Shown: one piece after another, positions 1-5,162 of the stretch
Layout of the letters: each line of letters starts with the position of its first letter
How positions within the stretch are numbered: the stretch's first letter is position 1
Assembly: GCA_900751665.1 (NCBI GenBank)
Contig: CAADSV010000042.1
Span: 1-5,162, forward strand
From: an uncultured Collinsella sp.
GTDB taxonomy: Bacteria; Actinomycetota; Coriobacteriia; Coriobacteriales; Coriobacteriaceae
Direction of reading: 5' to 3'
Length of the DNA stretch: 5,162 nucleotides
The notes under the pieces: generated by a model
Told to the model about the DNA's origin: nothing
The model's input: only the letters and a program-made list of their open reading frames with translations
The model's database searches: none
Program-made: the position numbers and the translations under genes

Positions 1-160
1 CAAACGGGGCGGCACGCCATCTTTTATCAGCCAACTCGCTGAAGTACGGTGACGAAGGCGCAAGGCCGGGAGGGGTTATCTAAGCCGACATCCCGCAGCC
101 GCGAAGCGGCGAGGACGTCGGCGTGATAACCCCGCAGGCCTTGCGCCGGCGGGAAGGAAC
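1..160. other. Window edge without an assignable gene
   Basis: No gene can be assigned here. Plus-strand frames are open from the left edge to stops at 40-42, 50-52 and 81-83, so the tail of an upstream gene could be present. The longest such tail is about 26 codons, with no recognisable motif and no clear third-position GC bias, so I do not call a partial CDS. A small inverted repeat, TCAGC (27-31) and GCTGA (38-42) around a 6-base loop, precedes the large nested inverted repeat at 57-147. Neither is followed by a T-tract on either strand. Confidence 0.5.
57..147. repeat. Nested inverted repeat / large imperfect hairpin
   Basis: Four paired segments nest inside each other: 57-67 with 137-147 (11 bp, GGCGCAAGGCC), 72-80 with 125-133 (9 bp, GGGGTTATC), 84-89 with 117-122 (6 bp, GCCGAC), and an inner 98-102 with 106-110 (5 bp, GCCGC, loop GAA). 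TCC 91-93 can also pair with GGA 113-115. Small asymmetric internal loops (GGGA against GCA, TAA against GT) separate the segments. The structure begins 13 bases beyond the usp stop codon, so it may form in the usp 3' untranslated region. No U-tract follows on either strand, so it is not a textbook intrinsic terminator. It could be a dispersed palindromic repeat, a 3'-end-protecting or Rho-associated structure, or a structured RNA. The pairing is directly visible; the role is unknown. Confidence 0.8.
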
Positions 161-598
161 CTACTTCACGACCAGAATGTCGCAGTCCGTATTGCGCAGC
201 AGGAACGTCGAAATCGAACCCAGCAGCGCATACTTGATCGAGGACAGGCCGCGTGCGCCGCAGAGCACCAGGTCGGGCTTGACTACGTCGAGCATCTCGT
301 CCTTGAGCGTCTCGCGAATACGGCCAGCACGAATCATGACCTCGACCTCGGGAATGTCAGGATTGGCCTTGGCCTCCTCGAGCTGCTTGGCAATGGAGTT
401 CTTAAATGCCTCCTCTAGGCCGTTGACCAGATCGACCGGATAGGAACCGGCGCTCTCGAGTGCCGTGGAATCGATAACGTGGCCGATAATCAGCTTGGCG
501 CCGTTGTTCGCGGCGACCTTGATGGCGCGTGCGAGCACAAAATCCTGCTGCTCAGTACCGTCGAGTGAAACAAATACCTTGGTGTAGCCCTCGTTCAT
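161..598 (-). CDS. Universal stress protein, UspA family, ATP-binding type
   Basis: This is a 145-residue single-domain protein, the usual length for the family. UspA proteins are cytoplasmic alpha/beta proteins, usually dimers, that support survival under starvation, oxidative or other stress. One subgroup binds ATP. The N-terminal strand KVFVSLDGTE (residues 7-16) ends in the Asp13-Gly-Thr that contacts nucleotide in ATP-binding members. The C-terminal motif G-2x-G-9x-G-S is intact (Gly114, Gly117, Gly127, Ser128), followed by the final strand CDILVV. I therefore infer that it binds ATP. The start is ATG (596-598, read on the minus strand), with AGGAGG at 609-604 and 5 bases between. The stop is TAG. 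The gene stands alone and is divergent from uppP. Downstream lies the nested inverted repeat at 57-147. The specific stress or partner cannot be read from the sequence, and no symbol is given because the family has many paralogues. Confidence 0.94.
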   Translation of the reverse strand: MNEGYTKVFVSLDGTEQQDFVLARAIKVAANNGAKLIIGHVIDSTALESAGSYPVDLVNGLEEAFKNSIAKQLEEAKANPDIPEVEVMIRAGRIRETLKDEMLDVVKPDLVLCGARGLSSIKYALLGSISTFLLRNTDCDILVVK

Positions 599-845
599 GG
601 TTTCCTCCTTGGTCTATCGCACGGGCGCGGGGCTCGTGCGTCGGGCGGGCGCGGGCGCGTTGGCCGCCGGACACTTTATCTTGTTGCAGTTATACCCAAG
701 GATTTCGGTTTGACCGCTCGCAATTCTGTGAACGGGCGAGTTTTTTGGTAAGGGTAGGCGCAGACGCGCCCGAACGGTTGATAATGGGACATCGCCCGCA
801 CCGTCCGCAGAACAATATCGGCGGGTGTCTAACGAGGGGGTCCCT
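599..845. promoter_or_regulatory. Divergent usp/uppP intergenic region
   Basis: This stretch must hold the promoters of both divergent genes, but neither is clear. For uppP the best -10 candidate is GATAAT (780-785), about 60 bases before the TTG start, with no recognisable -35 at the right distance. For usp a minus-strand TATAAC (694-689) is possible, again without a good -35. Two small structures are visible. CGCACG (618-623) pairs with CGTGCG (635-640) in the very GC-rich usp leader, 8 bases upstream of its ribosome binding site. CTCGC (717-721) pairs with GCGAG (736-740) directly before TTTTTT (741-746). The promoter calls are weak inferences. Confidence 0.35.
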
Positions 846-848
846 TTG
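834..848 (+). promoter_or_regulatory. Ribosome binding site and TTG start that decide the uppP start
   Basis: GAGGGGG (834-840) lies 5 bases before TTG (846-848). Starting here puts the first catalytic Glu at residue 16, matching Glu17 of E. coli BacA. The in-frame GTG at 825 would add seven residues (MSNEGVP) and would place the SD-like sequence inside the coding region, with no comparable site upstream of it. Confidence 0.72.
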
Positions 849-1826
849 GATATCATCGAGCTTCTAAAATCTGCCTTCATGGGCCTGGTCGAGGGCATCA
901 CCGAATGGCTGCCCGTCTCGTCGACCGGTCACATGATCTTGGTGGACGAGTTCGTTAAGATGAACGTGAGCGAGACGTTCTGGAACATGTTCCTGGTCGT
1001 GATTCAGCTTGGCGCCATTTTGGCCGTCTGCGTCCTGTTCTTCCATGAGCTCAACCCGTTCTCGCCCAGCAAGGGCAAGGAGGGCCGTCGCGACACGTGG
1101 GTGCTGTGGGGCAAGATCGTGCTCGGCTGCATTCCTGCGGCGGCGATCGGCCTGCCGCTCAACGACTGGATGGAGGAGCATTTCTACAATGCTCCCGTCG
1201 TGGCGCTGGCGCTCATTGTGTACGGCGTGCTGTTTATCGTGATCGAGAACTGGCGCGCGAGCAAGCGCGAGGAAATGGCCGTTGCCGGTTCGTTTGGTTC
1301 GCGTGCTGTGGTGTCGGGTGGACGTCCTGCCGGTGCGCACTTTGCGGCGCCCGCCGCGGCTACCGCTGAGGATGAGGACGATGACGAGGATCTGGACTTT
1401 GGTTCCATCACCACGCTCGAGGATCTAAGCTGGAAGACTGCGCTGGGTATCGGCTGCTTCCAGGTGCTTTCGCTGATTCCGGGCACGTCGCGCTCCGGCT
1501 CCACCATTATCGGTGGCTTGCTTTTGGGCTGCACGCGTTCGGTGGCGTCCAAGTTTACGTTCTTCCTGGCCATCCCTGTCATGTTTGGCGCAAGCGCGCT
1601 CAAGCTGGTCAAGTATTTCATCAAGGGCGGCACGTTCGGTGCGAACGAGGTCGCTATCTTGGGCGTGGGCTGCGTTGTGGCCTTTGTGGTTTCGCTCATC
1701 GCCATCAAGTGGCTCATGGGCTTCGTCCGCCGTCACGACTTTAAGTGCTTCGGTGTTTACCGCATCATCCTGGGCATCGTAGTGCTCGCATACTTCTTCG
1801 TTCTGGAGCCGATGCTCGGCCTGTAA
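846..1826 (+). CDS. uppP: Undecaprenyl-diphosphatase UppP (BacA), with an acidic insert
   Basis: This membrane enzyme hydrolyses undecaprenyl pyrophosphate to undecaprenyl phosphate, recycling the lipid carrier of peptidoglycan and other wall polymers. Extra copies of such genes give bacitracin tolerance. The product is 326 residues from TTG846 (333 from GTG825). The first signature EGITEWLPVSSTGHM is at residues 16-30, with the catalytic-type Glu16, Glu20, Ser26 and His29. The second, PGTSRSGST, is at 212-220, with Arg216 matching E. coli Arg174. Hydrophobic segments lie near 44-66, 88-106, 116-136, 198-211, 237-252, 268-290 and 304-320. The protein is about 50 residues longer than the usual 270-280. 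The excess is mostly a loop at 143-186 (DNA 1272-1403), Ala/Gly-rich and then strongly acidic (EDEDDDEDLD). The active-site motifs are intact, so it should be functional. It is monocistronic by context, with a hairpin terminator 45 bases after the stop. Confidence 0.97.
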   Translation: MDIIELLKSAFMGLVEGITEWLPVSSTGHMILVDEFVKMNVSETFWNMFLVVIQLGAILAVCVLFFHELNPFSPSKGKEGRRDTWVLWGKIVLGCIPAAAIGLPLNDWMEEHFYNAPVVALALIVYGVLFIVIENWRASKREEMAVAGSFGSRAVVSGGRPAGAHFAAPAAATAEDEDDDEDLDFGSITTLEDLSWKTALGIGCFQVLSLIPGTSRSGSTIIGGLLLGCTRSVASKFTFFLAIPVMFGASALKLVKYFIKGGTFGANEVAILGVGCVVAFVVSLIAIKWLMGFVRRHDFKCFGVYRIILGIVVLAYFFVLEPMLGL

Positions 1827-1871
1827 CTTGGTTGACGCCGCGCGGCGGCCAGGGAGACAACTTGTCATTCG

Positions 1872-1911
1872 AAGGGGGCGGCATGACCAAAAGGTCTATG
1901 CCGCCCCCTTT
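1872..1911 (+). terminator. Strong hairpin, probable uppP terminator
   Basis: The left arm 1872-1888 (AAGGGGGCGGCAT then GACC) pairs with GGTC 1893-1896 and ATGCCGCCCCCTT 1898-1910. This gives 17 base pairs with a single bulged T at 1897 and an AAAA loop (1889-1892). Only TTT follows the stem, so the U-tract is short. The stem's GC content and its position 45 bases after the uppP stop support a Rho-independent terminator. The near-symmetrical stem also places a GC-rich hairpin in the path of any minus-strand transcript. Confidence 0.75.
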
Positions 1912-1975
1912 CATGCCAATTTGTTCGCTCTGGCCGCCGCTCGCTACCGTTGCCATGACATCGGTGGCTCCCTGA

Positions 1976-2042
1976 TTGGTGCAAGGGGGACAGGTTACTT
2001 TGCAGCAACATGGTGCAGACTAACCTGACCCCATTGCGCCAA
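1976..2042. repeat. 67-base palindromic element, REP-like or MITE-like
   Basis: The two halves pair without any gap around position 2009. Every position i pairs with 4018 minus i, from TTGG (1976-1979) against CCAA (2039-2042) inward to a 3-base loop (2008-2010). Of 32 positions, 26 are Watson-Crick and two are G-T. True mismatches are 1985/2033, 1990/2028, 1998/2020 and 2005/2013. The core arms are GGGGACAGGTTA (1986-1997) and TAACCTGACCCC (2021-2032). It has no T-tract, lies between the uppP terminator and the pcrA promoter, and contains no ORF. The GGGGACAGGTTA type of arm recalls palindromes associated with REP-type transposases in other bacteria. That is recollection rather than a search result, and no transposase lies in the window. 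Confidence 0.72.
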
Positions 2043-2089
2043 ATCCGCTGGGGCAGGCCTGACAGTGGCGCACGGAGTCGTGGTGTGAT

Positions 2090-2120
2090 TTGCGTCGGTG
2101 TCCGCGCGGCTCGGTATACT
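2090..2120 (+). promoter_or_regulatory. Candidate sigma70-type promoter of pcrA
   Basis: TATACT (2115-2120) is a good -10 box. TTGCGT (2090-2095) is a possible -35, with a rather long 19-base spacer. Transcription would start near 2127, giving a leader of about 55 bases before ATG2182. This would make the in-frame GTG at 2098 lie upstream of the transcript, which argues against using it as the start. Confidence 0.45.
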
Positions 2121-2170
2121 GGTACGGCTCAAACTATGGCGCCGCCCGCAGGCGCGCCGTCCGTCAGATG

Positions 2171-2184
2171 AGGAGTCGCCCATG
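2171..2184 (+). promoter_or_regulatory. Ribosome binding site and ATG that decide the pcrA start
   Basis: AGGAG (2171-2175) sits 6 bases before ATG (2182-2184). The alternative in-frame GTG at 2098 would add 28 residues rich in Arg and Leu that have no counterpart in the family. It has no comparable purine-rich site in front and overlaps the candidate promoter. Confidence 0.82.
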
Positions 2185-5082
2185 ACCCAGCCCTTGCCCT
2201 GGGAAAAGAACGCCGCGGTATCCGTGCCGCCCGCGCCGGAACCCGTGCCGCTCGATGCATATGCCGTCCCTGCTGCGCCGGAGCCCGAGCTCGTCCCGCT
2301 CGACATCTACGACGCTCCCGCGCCGGCACCCAAGCCCGCCAAGCCGCTCGTCGACATCGACAGCCTTAATCCCGCCCAGCGCGAGGCGGTCCTGTCCACC
2401 GAGGGCCCGTTGCTGGTGCTTGCCGGCGCCGGCTCGGGCAAGACCCGCGTCTTGACCTTTCGCATCGCACATATGCTCGGCGACCTGGGTGTTAAGCCCT
2501 GGCAGATCCTTGCCATCACGTTTACCAACAAGGCCGCGGCCGAGATGCGCGAGCGTCTGGCGGCACTCATCCCCAGCGGTACCCGTGGCATGTGGGTGTG
2601 CACCTTCCATGCTATGTGCGTGCGCATGCTGCGCGAGGACGCTGACCTGCTGGGCTACACCGGTCAGTTCACCATCTACGATGACGACGATTCCAAGCGC
2701 ATGGTGCGCGATATTATGCAGGCGCTCGGTATCGAGCAAAAGCAGTTCCCCATCAACATGATCCGCAGCAAGATTAGCTCGGCTAAAAACGCCATGATCG
2801 GGCCCGAGGACATGCTCAAATCCGCCGACAGCCCTAATGACAAAAAGGCCGCGCAGGTCTACCTGGAGCTGGAGCGCCGCCTGCGCGCCGCCAACGCGAT
2901 GGACTTCGACGACCTGCTCGTGCGCACGCTCGAGCTGCTGCGCACCCGTCCCGAGGTGCTCGACAAGTACCAGGAGCGCTTCCGCTACATTAGCGTCGAC
3001 GAGTACCAGGACACCAACCACGTCCAGTACGAGATCGCCAACCTGCTGGCCGCCAAGTACCAAAACCTCATGGTCGTGGGCGATGACGATCAGTCCATTT
3101 ATAGCTGGCGTGGCGCCGACATCACCAATATCCTGGACTTTGAGAAGGACTTTAAAAACTGCAAGACCGTTAAGCTGGAGCAGAACTACCGCTCTACGGG
3201 TCATATCCTGAGCGCCGCCAACGCCGTGGTGCGCCACAACTCGCAGCGCAAGGACAAGCGTCTGTTTACGGCCGAGGGCGATGGCGAGAAGATCCAGGCT
3301 TTCCAGGCGAGCGATGAGCGCGATGAGGGCCGCTGGATTGCCGGCGAGATCGAAAAACTGCATGCCAAAGGCACGAGTTACGACGACATCGCCGTGTTCT
3401 ACCGCACCAACGCTCAGTCGCGTATTCTCGAAGATATGTTCCTGCGCGCAGGCGTGCCCTACAAGATCGTGGGCGGCACGCGATTCTTCGACCGTGCTGA
3501 GATCCGCGACGTCATGGCCTACCTTAAGATGATCGTGAACCCGGCCGACGAGATGAGCGTCAAGCGCGTCATCAACACGCCGCGCCGCGGCATCGGCTCC
3601 ACCTCGATCCAAAAGATCGAGCAGCTGGCGCGCGACAATCGCTGCTCGTTCTTTCAGGCCTGCGAGATCGCAACAGCCGAGACAGGCATGTTTAGCGCCA
3701 AGGTGCGTAACGGCCTGTCGAGCTTTGTGGCGCTGGTGCGCGAGGGCCGTCGCATGGACGGCGAGCTCAAGGACGTCGTCGAGATGATTGTCGACAAGAC
3801 GGGCCTGCTGCAGGCGTTCCGCGCCGAGGGCACCATGGAGTCCGAGAGTCGCGCCGAGAACATTCAGGAATTCTTGGGCGTCGCAGCCGAATTTGAGGAG
3901 ACGCACGAGGATATCGAGGGTACGCTCGAGAGCTTGGAAGAGCTGCGCGCGGCCGGTGTTGCCGATGTGCCCGCCGGCGCCGAGCCCGAGCCCGTTGTGG
4001 TGAGCGCGCCTGCGCCCGAGCCCGGCCCGTCTGCGCCCGTGTCTTCGTTTGAGGCGCTCGTTGGCGCGCGTGATGCCGCGGGTTCCAATCCGCTCGATAG
4101 CCTGGCGGCCCCGGCGCTCTCGCCGCAGGATGCCCTGGCTGCCGCCATCGCGGGCAACGCGTATGCCGCGCCGACTGAGCTGCCGGCGGGCGCCGTGCAT
4201 GCCGACGAGATTGAGCGCACCTACGGTCCGCTCCCCTGTAAGGCGCTGCCGGCACTCATGGAGTGGCTGGCCCTGCGCTCCGACTTGGATTCCCTGGCCG
4301 GCGAGACGCATGCCATTACCATGATGACCATCCACTCCGCCAAGGGCCTGGAGTTCCCGGCGGTGTTCGTGGCCGGCATGGAGGAGGGTATCTTCCCGCA
4401 CGTGCACGACTTTGGCGGTAGTGACGATCCGGGCAAGCTCGAGGAGGAGCGCCGCTTGGCCTACGTCGCCATCACGCGTGCTCGCAAGCGCCTGTTCCTG
4501 ACCTATGCGGCCACGCGTCGCACCTACGGCTCGACCTCTGCCAACCCGCGCTCGCGCTTCCTCAACGAGATTCCGTTTGAGGATATCGAGTTTAGCGGCA
4601 TCGGTTCTGCCGGTTTTGAGGGCACGGGCTGGGAGAAGCGCGGCGACCGTCACGGCACCTTTGGCTCGGGCATGGGCTCGGATATGTACGGCGGCAAGGT
4701 GTTTGGCTCGCATACGCGCTCGACCGGCGGTTCCGGTTCGCGCGGCGGATCGAGCTTTGACGATTTCTTTGGCGGCAGCAGTTACGGGACCGATCGCCAT
4801 CGTGGGGTTTCGCCTGACGCCGGCCGTGTTGCCTCGACTTTTGGTTCGGGCGCGTCGCGAGCCAAAAAGCCGTCTTCCAAGGTGTCCCCGACGGTGGAGC
4901 GCAAGGTCGATCGTGCCAGCGCATCGCAGGACTTTGCCGCGGGCGATACCGTGAGCCACAAGACTTTTGGCACGGGTACCGTGATCTCGGTCGCCGGAGA
5001 CATGATCGAGGTTCAATTCGAAAAGACCGGCCAGACCAAAAAGCTGATGAAAGGTTTTGCGCCAATCGTCAAGCTGCAGTGA
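2182..5082 (+). CDS. pcrA: ATP-dependent 3'-5' DNA helicase, UvrD/PcrA type, enlarged
   Basis: This superfamily 1A helicase, 966 residues, translocates 3' to 5' on single-stranded DNA. The family acts in nucleotide excision and mismatch repair, removal of recombinase filaments and handling of stalled RNA polymerase. All motifs are present: Q motif LNPAQREAV (62-70), Walker A GAGSGKT (82-88), Ia TFTNKAAAEMRER (113-125), II VDEYQDTN (272-279), III VVGDDDQSIYSWRGA (298-312), LEQNYRST (332-339), IV VFYRTNAQSR (405-414), V TIHSAKGLEF (716-725) and VI YVAITRARKR (761-770). The C-terminal Tudor/SH3-like domain (918-965), which binds RNA polymerase in PcrA, is recognisable. The protein is over 200 residues longer than typical PcrA (about 720-740). 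The excess is a Pro/Ala/Glu N-terminus (1-58), an Ala/Pro/Glu insert late in subdomain 2B (about 581-690) and a Gly/Ser/Phe-rich linker before the Tudor domain (about 805-915). It is complete and ends in TGA. Confidence 0.97.
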   Translation: MTQPLPWEKNAAVSVPPAPEPVPLDAYAVPAAPEPELVPLDIYDAPAPAPKPAKPLVDIDSLNPAQREAVLSTEGPLLVLAGAGSGKTRVLTFRIAHMLGDLGVKPWQILAITFTNKAAAEMRERLAALIPSGTRGMWVCTFHAMCVRMLREDADLLGYTGQFTIYDDDDSKRMVRDIMQALGIEQKQFPINMIRSKISSAKNAMIGPEDMLKSADSPNDKKAAQVYLELERRLRAANAMDFDDLLVRTLELLRTRPEVLDKYQERFRYISVDEYQDTNHVQYEIANLLAAKYQNLMVVGDDDQSIYSWRGADITNILDFEKDFKNCKTVKLEQNYRSTGHILSAANAVVRHNSQRKDKRLFTAEGDGEKIQAFQASDERDEGRWIAGEIEKLHAKGTSYDDIAVFYRTNAQSRILEDMFLRAGVPYKIVGGTRFFDRAEIRDVMAYLKMIVNPADEMSVKRVINTPRRGIGSTSIQKIEQLARDNRCSFFQACEIATAETGMFSAKVRNGLSSFVALVREGRRMDGELKDVVEMIVDKTGLLQAFRAEGTMESESRAENIQEFLGVAAEFEETHEDIEGTLESLEELRAAGVADVPAGAEPEPVVVSAPAPEPGPSAPVSSFEALVGARDAAGSNPLDSLAAPALSPQDALAAAIAGNAYAAPTELPAGAVHADEIERTYGPLPCKALPALMEWLALRSDLDSLAGETHAITMMTIHSAKGLEFPAVFVAGMEEGIFPHVHDFGGSDDPGKLEEERRLAYVAITRARKRLFLTYAATRRTYGSTSANPRSRFLNEIPFEDIEFSGIGSAGFEGTGWEKRGDRHGTFGSGMGSDMYGGKVFGSHTRSTGGSGSRGGSSFDDFFGGSSYGTDRHRGVSPDAGRVASTFGSGASRAKKPSSKVSPTVERKVDRASASQDFAAGDTVSHKTFGTGTVISVAGDMIEVQFEKTGQTKKLMKGFAPIVKLQ

Positions 5083-5162
5083 TCCCGGCGGACCTGGGCG
5101 GGGGGGGAGGGGGAAGACGACCCCCCCCCCCGCGCCCGCGCGCCACGAGGGCGGCCACAGAG
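5083..5162. other. Downstream end with G and C homopolymers, suspect sequence
   Basis: After the pcrA stop, eight G (5100-5107), A, five G (5109-5113), AAGACGA and eleven C (5121-5131) follow, then GC-rich sequence to the edge. The G and C runs could pair as a hairpin and so imitate a terminator stem, but no T-tract follows. Such homopolymers at a sequence end are unlike the rest of the window and are a common sign of assembly or base-calling error. I call no gene or terminator here. Confidence 0.6.

Noticed and set aside
1..83. Possible C-terminal tail of an upstream plus-strand gene
   Set aside because: Three frames are open for 13 to 26 codons, but none has a motif or clear codon bias, so no frame can be preferred.
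123..443. Plus-strand open frame of 106 codons overlapping usp
   Set aside because: Its Ser/Arg-rich translation runs opposite a complete Usp with an intact ATP motif and a strong ribosome binding site.
614..901. Minus-strand open frame across the usp-uppP gap
   Set aside because: It overlaps the uppP start region and the presumed promoters, has Arg/Pro/Ala-biased composition, and shows no recognisable motif.
864..1340. Minus-strand open frame of 158 codons inside uppP
   Set aside because: It is an antisense shadow: the translation is His/Arg-rich and without family features, while the plus strand carries both UppP signatures.
1837..1846. Perfect 10-base palindrome GCCGCGCGGC after the uppP stop
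   Set aside because: It is short and made only of G and C in GC-rich DNA, so chance is a sufficient explanation. It has no loop or T-tract for a terminator.
1976..2042. Reading the 67-base palindrome as a CRISPR repeat or a second terminator
   Set aside because: It occurs once in the window with no spacer array, and no T-tract follows on either strand.
2098..2181. GTG-initiated 28-residue N-terminal extension of PcrA
   Set aside because: It has no good ribosome binding site, overlaps a candidate promoter, and its Arg-rich sequence is unlike the family. AGGAG before ATG2182 is much better.
2164..5016. A 950-codon open frame on the minus strand opposite pcrA
   Set aside because: It is the antisense shadow of a GC-rich gene whose third-position bias suppresses stop codons on the other strand. 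Its translation is His/Arg/Ala/Gly-rich with no domain motif, whereas the plus strand encodes a complete helicase.

Overview
The window carries three complete protein genes, all from well-known families. They are an UspA-type universal stress protein on the minus strand (161-598), undecaprenyl-diphosphatase UppP/BacA on the plus strand (846-1826), and an UvrD/PcrA-type DNA helicase on the plus strand (2182-5082). The DNA is GC-rich, with C or G favoured at third codon positions. From recollection of such proteins, the style of the helicase (Ala/Pro/Glu-rich and Gly/Ser-rich insertions around a canonical PcrA core) and the extended UppP suggest a high-GC actinobacterium, most likely a Coriobacteriia member such as Collinsella. 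No rRNA or other marker gene is present to confirm this.

Layout: 1-160 has no assignable gene but holds a nested inverted repeat (57-147) just beyond the usp stop codon. The usp gene follows on the minus strand. A 247-base divergent intergenic region (599-845) separates it from uppP, which probably starts at a TTG codon (846) behind a GAGGGGG ribosome binding site. The 355-base gap 1827-2181 holds a strong terminator-like hairpin (1872-1911), a gapless 67-base palindrome (1976-2042) that looks like a REP-type or MITE-like repeat, a candidate promoter (2090-2120) and the pcrA ribosome binding site. pcrA fills most of the rest. The last 80 bases contain long G and C homopolymers and look like a low-quality contig end.

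The genes do not form a pathway. UppP recycles the C55 lipid carrier for cell-wall synthesis, PcrA acts in DNA repair and in resolving replication-transcription conflicts, and the Usp is a small nucleotide-binding stress protein. usp and uppP are divergent. uppP and pcrA point the same way, but the terminator, the repeat and a separate promoter argue for separate transcription units.

I see no new multi-gene system. The points most worth a second look are the two non-coding palindromic structures and the lineage-type insertions in UppP and PcrA.
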